Positions 21,390-31,909 of a stretch of 64,000 bases of DNA are shown here, piece after piece (the first letter of the stretch is position 1; every line of letters begins with the position of its first letter). Both the position numbers and the translations under genes were made by a program. The stretch lies in the NCBI RefSeq assembly GCF_950295315.1, contig NC_080164.1, positions 110,566,447 to 110,630,446 on the forward strand, in the 5' to 3' direction. Source of the DNA: Erinaceus europaeus (Eukaryota > Chordata > Mammalia > Eulipotyphla > Erinaceidae). Below the pieces are notes generated by a model that ran no database searches, was not told the origin of the DNA, and was given only the letters and a program-made list of their open reading frames with translations.

Positions 21390-23195
21390 ATCACCTCCCA
21401 AAACAACAAGTAATTACAATAAGAAACTCAACTGAAGTCATAATCTATAGCTGAAAGTTCTACAGCCTCAGGTGGGTGCTCGAGTGTGGTTGGAGCAAAG
21501 AGGAGCATGGGGTAAAGAACAACAAAGTCAAATCAGAGCTCTGGGTGGTGCAAACCCTGAGCTGCACCATTTTGGTGATTTCACTGTAAGTGCAGCAAGC
21601 AAGTAACACTGTTCTTAGTACTGGAAGAAAAGATACAGGGGCTTAAAACCTCTCATTCTTTGACTCAGGGTGGGTTTAACCTTCTGAATTTAAGGCAAGG
21701 ACACAATATAAAACAGCCTGCAGCTACCCCCCACCCTATCCCACTTGCCACAGATCATACAAACTGGAGAAACCTAGAGATCATAATGTCACCACCTGCT
21801 GGCTATCAATAGCCAGCACAAAAAAACACACAAGCAGAGAAATAGAACTAAACAGTCAACTATGCCATATCAGCTAGACAGAAATGAAACAGAAGAAATC
21901 CAGGGGATTACAGATTTAGAGAGACTCTCAGAGACAGACTACACAGAACTCACGAAGACTCGCCAAGAATTTAAGTAAGAATTAAAATAACATGTAACTA
22001 TGGAATTACAACACACAAGAGAGGAACTTATAACAGAGTTCACTAAGAGTCTTCAGATCTTGAAAAAGAACTTCAGTCAGAACTCCAGGGGGTAACAGAT
22101 GCTCTAACTGCAATCCATGCCCAAGTAGAAGGCTTAGGAAGTAGACTCAAACATTCAGAAGAAATAATCTCCAATCTAGAAGCTACAGCCAGCCCACTTT
22201 TTAAATTCAAAGATGAGGGAGAGAAATGGTTCAGAAATACTGAAGCAACTCTCTATGTAATTGCAGACTCCATCAAAAGATTGAATATAAGACTGATAGG
22301 TATATCTGAAGAGGAGGACAAGGCCAAAGGCCCAGACCCACTTTTGTCAGAGGAATTTTAGCTGAAAACTTCCCTCACTTAGGAAACTATCAGAAGATTC
22401 TCACTCAAGAGGCAGAACAATCATCCAGATTTATAAATACAGAAATACCAAGGCCAAGGCACATTATTGTAAAACTATCAAAAGTCAACGACAAGGAAAA
22501 AATTTTACTGGCTGCTTGGGGAAGGAAAGAAGTTATATACAAAGGCAGATCTGTAAGACTTCCATCAGATTTCTCTTCATAACTCTAGAGTCAAGGAGAG
22601 TGTGGAATGACATATTTAAAGTTCTAATGGATAGGGAATTCCAGCCACAAATACTGTATCCTGCAAAATTATCCTTCAAATATGAGGGAGAAATAAAAGT
22701 TTTCTCAAATATTCAGGAACTACAGGAATTTGCACAATCAACCCCAGTTTACAAGAACTACTGAACTGAGTTCCACAAGAAACAAGGAAGCAAAGGAATA
22801 CACATTCCAAACACCAAGTTGCAGATGCTACCATGATGACTCACTTGGACAGATGACCTCACCAGTATACCCTGGAACCCCACCTCTTCAGAGCCCTGCC
22901 CCAGTAGGGAACAATAGTGACAGGCTGGGAGTATGGATCAACCTGTAATTGCACATGTTCATCGGAGAAGTAATTACAGAAACCGGACTTCCCACCTTCT
23001 GCATCCCATAATGACCCTGGGTCCATGATCCCAGAGAGATAAAGAATAGGAAAGCTTCCAGTGGAGGGGATGGGACATGAAACTATGGTGGTGGGAAATG
23101 TGTGGAATTTCACCCCTCTTACTCTATGGTTTTGTCAATATTTTCCATTTTTTATTTTATAAATAAATTAAATAAAAAAGAAAAGAAAGGAATAG
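21390..23195 (+). mobile_element. Half-L1 (HAL1-like) element with ORF1 and no ORF2
   Basis: A 5' region (21390-21861) is followed by an ORF1-like frame (21862-22764). After about 45 bp it passes straight into the recurring L1-type 3' tail (22810-23185), which ends in AAATAAATTAAATAAAAAAG. No endonuclease or reverse-transcriptase coding lies between ORF1 and the tail. This is the defining layout of half-L1 elements, which depend on L1 for copying. Confidence 0.78.
21862..22764 (+). pseudogene. HAL1-like ORF1 (L1 ORF1p homologue), broken
   Basis: The frame starts at 21862 (MPYQLDRNETEEIQGITDLE) and, if unbroken, would run 300 codons to the TGA at 22762-22764, near the 304 residues of the L1 ORF1 at 50648. 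Start and end share a frame. Stops occur near 21975 and 22360, with probable small shifts between. The last 82 codons are open and contain the L1 ORF1 C-terminal signature: RVWNDIFKVLMDREFQPQIL, then YPAKLSFKYEGEIKVF, comparable to REWQDIYQALNEKGFQPRII and YPARLSFKLDGGIKTF in the L1 here. The family protein binds RNA as a coiled-coil trimer. I assign it as HAL1-type because of the missing ORF2. Confidence 0.75.
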
Positions 23196-23223
23196 AGGCA
23201 GGGCCATAGAAAAATTGTCAAAC
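23196..23223. repeat. Possible old target-site duplication of the half-L1 (right)
   Basis: Imperfect match to 21361-21389, lying directly after the A-rich end of the half-L1. Confidence 0.4.
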
Positions 23224-23402
23224 ATATATAACTAGAGATAGATAGCATAGAAATAATTGTCAACCTATATCTGTAACCACTGTAGTTTCCATTTGAGGGA
23301 ATGGTGACACAAAGTTTTGGTGCTGGTGATGGTGTGGAATTATACCCATATTATCTCATAATTTTTTGATCAATAATAAATCATCAATAAAATTTTTAAG
23401 AA
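23224..23402 (+). mobile_element. Old L1 3' end
   Basis: Contains GTGCTGGTGATGGTGTGGAA and ends in AATCATCAATAAAATTTTTA; the reverse counterpart is at 34025-34200. Confidence 0.5.
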
Positions 23403-23469
23403 AGAAAGCAAGTCCCTTGGCTTAAGAAATATTAACAATTCCTGGTAGTGTATAAAATGGGTGGAGATG

Positions 23470-24140
23470 GTGAATTTACCATTTTTCATAGCTGAGTAGT
23501 ATTTCATTTTTTATATAGACCACAAGATCTGTTATGGAACATCTGGGTTGCTTCCAGGTTTGAGCTGTTACAAATTGTGCCACTGTGAACAGAGGTATAC
23601 ACAGATCTTTTTGGATGGGTTTATTTGGTTTCTTAGGATATATTCCCAGGAGAGGAATTGCAGGTTCATAGGCTAGGTCTACTTCTAGCCTTTTGAGAGT
23701 TCTCTAGACTACTCTCAACAGGGGCTGGACCAATTGACATTCCCACCAGCAGTGCAGGAAGGTTCCTTTGTCCCTACAACCTCTCCAGCATTTGTTGTTG
23801 CTACCTTTTCTGATGTATGTCCTTCTCACAGAGGTGAAGTTATATCTCATTGCAGTCTTGATTTACATTTCTGTCAGTCACTTAGAGCATGTTTTCATAT
23901 GTTTGTTGGCCTTTTGGATTACTTCTATGGTGAATATTCTGTTCACATCCTCTCCCCATTTCTGAATGTAGTCATTTATTTTTTTGTTGCTGAGTTGTGG
24001 TGAGCTCTTTATATATTTTGGTTATTAGCCTCTTGTCCAATGTATGGCATGTAAAGGTCTTCTCCCATTCTGTAATGGGTCTCTTTGTTTGTGTGGTGGT
24101 TTCTTTTGCTGTATAAAACTTTCTAATTTGATGTAAAAAA
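23470..24140 (-). mobile_element. L1 ORF2 C-terminal fragment, reverse
   Basis: The reverse strand encodes the last quarter of ORF2: the tryptophan-rich ending, the Cys/His motif region (about 23745-23800) and the EWEKTFTCHTLDKRLITKIY stretch (about 24000-24110). There is no 3'UTR at its left side, so both ends are truncated. Stops and shifts are present. Confidence 0.8.
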
Positions 24141-24144
24141 TAAT

Positions 24145-24930
24145 ATAATAAAATAGGTAGAGCAAGCCAGTTATTTACTGGGGAAATTTTCCCTCCACAC
24201 ACTCAAATAGTCTTTCTTAAACAATGATACTTTATTAAACAAATAATACTTTGTGTGCTGTTCAGGGGAGTGTCTGGAGTATAAATGTATTGCTGTGTGA
24301 AAAAAATCTAAATGTGCAAGTGAGCTTCAGAAAGGACAGAAAACAAAGCACTCTGGTCTTAGTTACCATCTACCAAGGGCAAAGCTTCCTCTATAATATT
24401 AATATTTGACACCAACCACCACCATCAGTAAAGTGTGCTTATTTGTCACTGGGGAATATAACAAAGGCCATTTAGGTATACTAATTCAGTCAACAAGAAC
24501 ACATATCTGAGTAAATAAACATGACCTAAGCAATGATGATCACATAGGCAATGTGTAAGGAGCAGAGGCTAGGTCTCCCTGAACTAGACATGGTAATTAA
24601 TAAACATGGATGGCAACCAGTGCTCAGCTGGCTCCCCATTGGAGAAACATGACTTATTGACAGGTTATAGAATAAACACAGATGCTACAAAATGATTCAC
24701 CAGAAGGAAACAAAAGTCTAGGTTGAAGGTAAATGATGTTTTGTGCGCATGCATGACACAAAATCCATTGAGCAAAACTAATTCTATACTGGTGCCAGAA
24801 TGATGATCTTAAATGTTGGAATCAGGGAACAGGGGGAAAGGAAATTGTCTCACAATAGCAGACTTGGAAGGGCAATAAATTAGAGAATGCCTTCTGTATT
24901 GGGAAAAAAAAAATGAAAGAAAGAAACATG
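24145..24930. other. Sequence with nothing recognised
   Basis: About 790 bp without a supported gene or repeat. Confidence 0.5.
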
Positions 24931-24934
24931 CCAT

Positions 24935-25500
24935 CATGGATTTTTTTTCAAAGGATGTTTAATTTATTAAATACAATGGGAGGATCAGGCCAGGAGGGAG
25001 GGAGACCCCATCCTCTCCACAGGTCAAGGCTAGAACCAGGAGGCACCAAGGTGAGGGGGAACCCCTGGACCTGATATCCCCAGGCCACAAAAACAGGAGC
25101 CAAGGAGAAACAAAGGGAAAAAGAGGCCACTGTCCTGCCTCCCCCAAACTCTGGACTAAGACCTCAGTCTTCACTGGGATGGAGGAGGGCTTTGGGGTAT
25201 GGGTTGGTGGGTCCTAGGAGCCCCTCCACACACCTACTCCTATGGAAGCTGACACCTGCCCTGGACCCTGCCAAGGTAGGAGAGGGCCAGGTCCCTGTCA
25301 GCATGGAGGAAGGCTCTGGAACAAACATTTGGAGGGCACCCCCAAACCATCTGATATGGAGGAAGGGAGCCCCAGTTCCTTTGACCCATTCTAGGGAAGG
25401 TCAAGGATTACCCCTCAGAACCCTCCATCTGAAAGCAATCACAACCCAAGCCTCAGAAGGCCAGCAGCGGGAAAGTGGGGTGCAGTATTCTGAGAGATAA
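24935..25500 (-). pseudogene. Probable processed pseudogene or transcript 3'UTR, source gene unknown
   Basis: This tract is distinctly GC-rich compared with its AT-rich surroundings. Read in reverse it ends GTATTTAATAAATTAAACAT followed by CCTTTG and an A-run (24941-24948), that is, a poly(A) signal about 15 nt before a poly(A) tail. This is what a retrocopied mRNA 3' end looks like. No long frame or recognisable protein was seen, and flanking duplications were not identified. A host 3' terminal exon is the alternative. Confidence 0.45.
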
Positions 25501-25725
25501 AACTCATTCTAGGTGTTATCAAAATGGAATAAAGAGAAGTAATGGGACTTTAAAGAGGAGAAAAATATGCATAAAAGAAGAAAACATTCAGTAATGATCA
25601 GTGACTGATGCAAGACAAAAATAGATAAAATACCAGAAAAATGACTCACTGTAGTTCACATAAAATGGTACGAAATCAATCATGTCCACAATATATTTTT
25701 ATGAAGTACAATATAGTTCTGATTT

Positions 25726-26012
25726 TTATATTTATTTATTTTTATTCCCTTTTTATTGCCCTTGTTGTTTTATTGTTGTAGTTATTATTGTTATTGTTAT
25801 TGATATAGTTGTTGGATAGGACAAAGAGAAATGGAAAGAGGAGGGGAAGACCAAGAGGAGGAGAGAAAGATAGACACATGCAGACCTGCTTCGCTGCCTG
25901 TGAAGTGACTCCCCTGCAGGTGGGGAGCTGGGGCATTGAACTGGGATCCTTACCCCAGTCCTTGTACTTTGCACCACCTGTGCTTAACCCACTGCGCTAC
26001 CATCTGATTCCC
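25726..26012 (-). mobile_element. Group I SINE, full length, reverse
   Basis: Tail complement TTATTCCCTTTTTATTGCCC, then TTGTTGTTTTATTGTTGTAG, the GA-rich body, CCCCTGCAGGTGGGGAGCTG and the head complement ACCCACTGCGCTACCATC. Confidence 0.9.
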
Positions 26013-26014
26013 AA

Positions 26015-27366
26015 TTTAAAAAAAATACCATAAAATTAGCTGATTTTCTTTGAATCAAATGTTTATGCAAGAGTAAAAAACATTTTTAAATGTACACTTC
26101 TCTGGATTTTTCTCCTCATACAAGGTCTTCCATTTTTATGTGATACTGATTCTCCCTCTGCCCTGTGTACAATTGTGGCAAAGGAACCATGGAGAGGCAC
26201 ATTTGTTTAGGCACATAAATTTAGGAAGTTCATTCCTTTACAAAATATTTCAAGGGCCACAGTATTTTTCACTTATTATCAGTTGTACAGCATTAAGCAG
26301 CACATTGCATAGTAGATGGAAGAAGTGTACTGGCATTTCTCATCGTGAATGATGCTTCATTAATCACTTAGACTCGAATCCATCTTTTCTGCCTGTAGTC
26401 ATCGGTGTTTTCTTCTTCTTCTTTTCCTTCTTCTCCTTCCTCTCCTCCTCCTCTTCCTCCTCTTCTTCCTCCTTTTTCATGAGAAAAGGCTGAACAACCT
26501 TAGGTGTTCTGCATTCCATTTCCAAGTGTGACAATCGCATGAAGTGACCTTGGAAAAGCTTTTGGCTCCCCTATGATGATGTTTTGGTAGGAAGCCATTT
26601 GGCTGGAATGAGAGCAGTGGGTCAGCTCATCCTGCCCATTTGGCACAGATTCTCTCTGTCTTGGGTACATGCTGCTAGCTGAGACATTGTCATTTACAGC
26701 TCCAAGTGTTGGCTCTTGAAAGAGAAGAGGAGAATCACTGTCTCTTTCCCTAGGTTGCTTCTATCTAAGGCAAACCTATTTTTGTTTCATTTGTGTGTTT
26801 AAATCAGCATAGCAATCTACATTGCAGTTCTGCTAAAACAGCAGGCCTGCAGTGGAGAGCTTACTAGAAATTGAAAAAGGGTAAGATAGTGCTTGCTCAC
26901 AGTAGTGAGGCTCTTTAGGAATGGAGAGGAACTTAAATCCTTATGAGGGAAAAGTCTGACAGTGAAATCAGTTTAAGGAAGACTACAGAGTATAAAGATA
27001 ATGTAGTAAAATTTTTCTTTCCCTTACTTTTATTTGTAGAATAAAATAAAATAAAATAAAATTGGTACTCACAAGGTGACAACAAAACAAAGCTAATATT
27101 CCTTAAATAACATCCAAAGTAACAGACTAAGGATAGTATATTTGGTTTCAAATAAATGGTGTTCACAACTTTATTATTTTTTTTCCTCAGGAAACACTTG
27201 CAAAAGTATATGTTTGAATTTTGCTTCTATAAGAAAAAAAAATCCTCAAAGGATTTCAGTAAAAACTATGATCAATTAGTAAAGAAATACTGAACTTTCT
27301 CACCTAGTGTTTCTAATCCCTTAAGAGCCAATAGCTTTTACAATAATTAAAGTATTAAGTGACTAT
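26015..27366. other. Mostly unrecognised sequence with a CTT/CTC tract
   Basis: 26406-26482 is a TTC/TCC pyrimidine tract. The rest (about 26485-27366) shows no supported gene or repeat. A stretch around 26485-26760 is more balanced in composition than its surroundings but has no long frame. Confidence 0.5.
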
Positions 27367-27379
27367 AAGGACTCATTTA
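27367..27379. repeat. Left target-site duplication of SINE (AAGGACTCATTTA)
   Basis: Matches 27687-27699 (AAGGACTACTTTA) with two changes. Confidence 0.7.
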
Positions 27380-27686
27380 GGGAGTCTGGCAATAGCACAG
27401 CGGGTTAAGTGTACATGGCCCAAAGTGCAAGGACCTGAATAAGGATCCCAGTTTGAGCCCGCCCCCACACACCCTCCCCACCTGCAGGGGAGTCGCTTCA
27501 CAGGTGGTGAAGCAGGTCTGCAGGTGTCTATCTTTCTCTTCCTCTCTCTGTCTTTCCCTCCTGTCTCCATTTCTCTCTGTCCTATCTAACAACAATGACA
27601 TCAATAACAACAGTAATAACTACAACAACAATAAAAAAAAACAAGGACACTAAAAGGGAAAGTAAATAAATAAATATTTTTTTAAA
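27380..27686 (+). mobile_element. Group I SINE, full length
   Basis: Head GGGAGTCTGGCAATAGCACA, B-box-like CAGTTTGAGCCC, the body, then CTATCTAACAACAATGACAT and an A-rich end. Flanked by a 13-bp near-identical duplication. Confidence 0.92.
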
Positions 27687-27699
27687 AAGGACTACTTTA
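27687..27699. repeat. Right target-site duplication of SINE (AAGGACTACTTTA)
   Basis: Matches 27367-27379 with two changes and follows directly on the A-rich end of the SINE. Confidence 0.7.
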
Positions 27700-28000
27700 A
27701 CATAAAGTTGTATTCTGAGACTCCTGGTAAATTCAATTCTATGAGAAAGGTGTCAGGAGAGGTCATAAGGACTTTTAAAAAATTAATTTTGTTTGCTTTT
27801 GAGGTAACCATGGTTTAGAAGAATATATGTTTTAGAAGTACAATTCCACATTTATTTAAATGACATAACTACAGCTTGCCCAATTTTCCATGAAAATACC
27901 AGTGTTCTTCCAACCAAGATTACTGGGCCCCTTCTATCCTTACAATCTGCTCCTCTTAATCCCAACCCCTTTTGGACATTTCAGCTTTTTATTATGACTC

Positions 28001-28320
28001 TAAAGACTTCACCAGTGCTTCCTAGAACCTCACCTCCCCAGAACCCTACCCAACTAGGGAAAGATAGAAACAGGCTAGTGGTATGGACCCACCTGCCAGA
28101 GCCCATGTCCAGTGGAGAATCAATCATAGAAGCCACATGTTCCACCTTTTACATCCCATAATGAATTTTGGTTCATACGTCCAGAGGCATAGAGAAGAGG
28201 AAATCTTCTAATGGCTGGGATGGGATACAGATCTATGGTGGTGGGAAATGTGTGGAATTACATCCTACTATCTTACAACCTTGTAAATTAATATTAAATC
28301 ACTAATAAAAAATTAAGAAA
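28001..28320 (+). mobile_element. L1/half-L1 3' tail, 5'-truncated
   Basis: Starts CTAAAGACTTCACCAGTGCT and ends AATCACTAATAAAAAATT; shares CAGAACCCTACCCAACTAGG and GGTGGTGGGAAATGTGTGGA with the other tails. Confidence 0.7.
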
Positions 28321-28324
28321 AATA

Positions 28325-28928
28325 TTTGTTGTCATTTGACTTTTCTTCCTCCATCACTTTGATTCTTTGTAAATCTGCTACAAATAAAAACACTCATTAT
28401 TTACCTTTACAGTAATAAATTTCTTTAGGCCTTAGATAAATTCTTGCAGCCCTGGTTTGGCAAAATCACACTGTAAGTGAACTAGCAAAGATATAAAAGA
28501 TAAAGAAAGAAACTTAAAGACAGTCAGAGAAAACAGAATTCACATATAAGAGAATTCCTTTTAGTCTACCAGCTGTTTTTCAAGAAAATGTGTAAAGGCT
28601 TGAAAGTACTGCCATGGTAAAGTCTGAATGGGAATGATCTCTACCAAGACATTTCTGTTTGCTAGTATGATAGTTTTTCTAAGGTAGCAATCTGACTAAA
28701 ACAGTTTCGAAGAATTCTTCTTGGATGTTACTGGTTAAGATTGGCCACAAACCAAGTTAAGTGCAGACTGGAAGCAGTAGCTGTACTTATTCATGGAAAC
28801 TTGTAATACAGAATGAAGTAAAATCCAATCATTTGCATTTCCTAAATAAAAATAAAAAGAAGGAAGAGGAGGAGGAGAAGATGAGAGAAAGAGAGAAGGA
28901 AAGAAAAATAAAGAAACAAAGAGAGAGG
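28325..28928. other. Sequence with nothing recognised, ending in a purine-rich run
   Basis: No gene supported; 28855-28928 is GA/AG-rich. Confidence 0.5.
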
Positions 28929-29102
28929 GGGCCAGGTGGTAGTGAACTTAGGTATATTCACACATTGCAGTGCTCAAGGACCTGGATTCAAGCCCCTTCA
29001 CAAGTGGTGAAGTAGGATTACAGGTGTCTTTCTGTCTCACCTCCTCCTTTTTCAATTTCTCTCTGCCTCTATCCAATAATATTTTTTTTAATTTAAAAAA
29101 GA
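28929..29102 (+). mobile_element. Group II SINE, internally shortened
   Basis: Head GGGGCCAGGTGGTAGTGAAC, B-box-like GGATTCAAGCCCC, then CACAAGTGGTGAAGTAGG and CTCTATCCAATAATA. Part of the middle is missing. Confidence 0.8.
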
Positions 29103-29124
29103 GGAAGAAATAAAAAAAAGTCAT

Positions 29125-29485
29125 AGGTCATACTAAATAGAGTACTACTCAGCAGTTTCAAAAGACTGTATTGTGTCTTTTGGGACTGAATGATTGGGAC
29201 TGATAGTGATTATGTTTAGTGACTTAATCACGGAAGTGATGGTCAACTACTGGATGACTCCATTCACATGTGGAATAAAGAGAATGGAACACATAAACTT
29301 GACAAAGAGAGGAGTGTTTGCGCTAACTCTTACAACTGAGTGAAGCAGCATTATTTATTATTTCCCTTGATCTAAATTCTCCATAGTGGTCCTGATTGAT
29401 GCTGACTTATAGGGGTTATTTCCCCTGAGTGTTCTGATGTGTAATTCTGATATACATTATGTTGACCTCTATCTTTGACCTTGGG
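29125..29485 (+). mobile_element. Ancient L1 3' end
   Basis: GAGTACTACTCAGCAGTTTC, ACTGAATGATTGGGACTG and CATTCACATGTGGAATAAAG follow the order of the last ORF2 codons of old L1s. The following 29393-29480 also occurs, diverged, at 30918-31005. Confidence 0.5.
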
Positions 29486-29564
29486 AGAACCAAAATGTTT
29501 ACCACTAGAGGCAGATGGGGGCACAGAACTTTGGTTGTGAGAGTGGTGGAGAATGAAGTCCCTC

Positions 29565-29782
29565 TGGGGCTGGGTGGTAATGCACCTGGTTGAGTGCACA
29601 ATCTACAATGTGGAAGGACCTGGGTTCAAGCCCTCATCCCTCACCTGCAGGGGGAAAGCTTTGTGAGTGGTGATGCAGTGCTGCAGGTATCGCTCTGTCT
29701 CACTCCCTCTCTATCTCCCCCTTCCCTCTCAATTTCTGGCTGTCTCTATCCAATAAATAAAGATAATTAAAAAAAGAAAATA
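29565..29782 (+). mobile_element. Group II SINE
   Basis: Head GGGGCTGGGTGGTAATGCAC, CTGGGTTCAAGCCC, CACCTGCAGGGGGAAAGC and CTCTATCCAATAAATAAAG. AAGTCCCTCT/AAGTGTCCTCT flanks may be the target-site duplication. Confidence 0.9.
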
Positions 29783-29861
29783 AGTGTCCTCTTATAATTT
29801 TGGAAATAACTACTATATTACCAACAAAAATATAATAATAATTGAAAAATAAAGTTAAAGT

Positions 29862-30085
29862 AGGGGGGCCTAGTAGTGGCACCCCTGGCTGAACACACAT
29901 GTTATAATATGCAAGGACCTGGGTTTGAATCCCCATCCCCACCTGCAGGAGGAAATCTTCACGAGTGGTGAAGCAAGGATTCTCTGTCTCTCACCCTCTC
30001 TATCTTTCCCTTCCTTCTCAATTTAAGTCTGTCTCTACCCAATAAGTAGATAAAGATAATAAAAATCATTTTTAAAAAAAGTAAA
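29862..30085 (+). mobile_element. Group II SINE
   Basis: Head GGGGGGCCTAGTAGTGGCAC, CTGGGTTTGAATCCCC, body and CTCTACCCAATAAGTAG tail. Confidence 0.88.
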
Positions 30086-30249
30086 GAAAATTGAAATAGC
30101 ACATGCTTGTCTTGGTGACCTGTTGTATCATTCTGCTGGCTTGAGAAACAAGTAGGTTCTCATTGTCAGCTCTCATGGAACTTCTAGGACTTTCTCCAAA
30201 TCCTATTGGAGGGGGACAAGGACAGCATAGAAATGGGAGTATATTCTAT

Positions 30250-30490
30250 TTTTTTTTAATTTATAAAAAGGAAACATTGACAAGACAATAGAATAAGAGG
30301 GGTACAATTCCACACAATTCTCATCACCAGAAGTCCATAGCCCATACATTCCCCTGATATCTTCCCTATTCTTTAACCCTCTGGGAGTATGGGGACCCAA
30401 GATCATTGTGGGATACAGAAGGTGGAAGGTCTGACTTCTGGAATTGATTCCCTGCTGAACATAGGCATTGACAGGTCAGTCAATGGGAGT
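30250..30490 (-). mobile_element. L1/half-L1 3' tail, reverse
   Basis: A-tail complement, then ACAATTCTCATCACCAGAAG, ACCCTCTGGGAGTATGGGG and GGAATTGATTCCCTGCTGAA. Confidence 0.7.
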
Positions 30491-30659
30491 ATATTCTACT
30501 GAGATCTGAAACAAATACTAGCTAACAAATCTAGTTGTCTTTATTTTTCCCAAAATTTTATTTTTTTCTGCTTTCCTGCCAGGTAACTTCACACATGGTA
30601 TCCCAAGGAAAGGAAACAGTGAAGCCATGACTGTCTTTACCAACTGCTATAATTATGAG

Positions 30660-30669
30660 GTTGCATTCT
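30660..30669. repeat. Left target-site duplication (GTTGCATTCT)
   Basis: Identical to 30871-30880. Confidence 0.7.
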
Positions 30670-30870
30670 TTTATTTTTCTTTCTAACTTTTTTATTAGAT
30701 AGGACAGAAAGAAATTGAAAGAGGATGAGGATACAGAGAGAGGGATAGAAAGACACTTGAAGACCTGCTTCATTGTTCCTAAAGCGAAACCCCTGCAGCT
30801 GGGGAGCAGAGAGTCAAACCTACTTGGTAATATGTGCACTTAACCGGTGCGCCGCCACCTAGCCTCTAAT
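30670..30870 (-). mobile_element. SINE, reverse, with target-site duplication
   Basis: TATTAGATAGGACAGAAAG, GA-rich body, CCCCTGCAGCTGGGGAGCAG and head complement ACCGGTGCGCCGCCACCTAG. A perfect 10-bp duplication flanks it. Confidence 0.85.
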
Positions 30871-31370
30871 GTTGCATTCTCCTTTAAGTTCCTGGGTCTA
30901 TATTTTCCTTAAGTAGACCTGAATGAATACTGACTGATATGATTTTCCCCCAAGTGCTTTGATAAGTAATTCTGCTCTATATTAAGATCAGTTCTCTTAA
31001 AGCTAGAATGCTCTCTTTTACATTTATAGTGCTCGAGTTTCCTCATTGAGATAAATGCTACTTAAGTATTTCAGATCCTTTATCATAAAAGAATTAAGAT
31101 GATTTATATATCTAATAATTCAGCCATGCCTTCACCACTGAACAATTCTCTAGTTCTTTTGTCAGATTAAGCTCAATTTTCCATTGTTCCATTTTTCCCA
31201 ACACTAAGTATATCATATCCACTTTCTTTGTCTTGTCTTATGGTCTGTTCAGAGAGGTGAATGTTGTACATTTTCATTAGGATGACAAGTCTAAATAATA
31301 TGTGAGGTTTTAATTTGGTAATTTTCCCCAAGTCAAAAGCATTTCTTCCAATTGAGAAAATTAACAGTTT
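30871..31370. other. Mostly unrecognised; contains a diverged copy of 29393-29480
   Basis: 30918-31005 resembles 29393-29480 (for example AGTGCTTTGATAAGTAATTC versus AGTGTTCTGATGTGTAATTC). It is probably old L1 3'UTR. Its first 10 bp are the right target-site duplication of the SINE at 30670-30870. Nothing else seen. Confidence 0.45.
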
Positions 31371-31371
31371 A

Positions 31372-31510
31372 CAGCTGGGGGAGGTGCCCAGTGTTTAGAG
31401 TGCAGACCATGAATAAGTGATGCCCTGGACTCCACTCCTGGTACTGAATGTGGTGGTGGTGGTGGTGGCGGTGGTGGTGGTGGGGAGCTCTAATCTCTTT
31501 ATCATGAAAT
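31372..31510 (+). mobile_element. Possible tRNA-headed SINE remnant with (GGT)n
   Basis: GGGGGAGGTGCCCAGTGTTT resembles a pol III head; 31449-31483 is a GGT repeat with one GGC. Weak assignment. Confidence 0.3.
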
Positions 31511-31694
31511 AAATAAACAAAGTTTAAGATAAATAGAATGGACAGGCTAATAACTTGCATATCTGATTTAGTCTGAGGTGACTACCCATCTTATTTAAAC
31601 TGTTGTCTCATATTAATACATGCTAGCACTTTTTTTGATTTCTCTAACTTAAATAAGATACACTTGAACCCTGATAGTTACTTGAACACTTTTC

Positions 31695-31907
31695 TTCTCT
31701 CCCTTTCTCTCTCTCCTTCCTTCCTTCTTCCTTTTCTTTCTTCCTTTCTTCCTTTCTCTCTTTCTTTCTCTTTCACCTTCCTTCCTTCCTTCCTTCCTTC
31801 CTTCCTTCCTTCCTTCCTTCCTTCCTTCCTCCCTCCCTCCCTCCCTTCCTTCCTTCCTTCCTTCCTTCCTTCCTTCCTTCCTTCCTTCCTTCCTTCCTTC
31901 CTCTATT
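31695..31907. repeat. (CTTC/TTCC)n pyrimidine microsatellite
   Basis: A mixed CTTT/CTTC lead-in (31695-31775) followed by about 130 bp of TTCC units, with a short TCCC block near 31829-31844. Confidence 0.95.
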
Positions 31908-31909
31908 CC

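Noticed and set aside
26406..26482. Possible acidic-repeat exon (Glu-rich in reverse)
   Set aside because: Explained by a TTC/TCC microsatellite; no open frame continues into the flanks.
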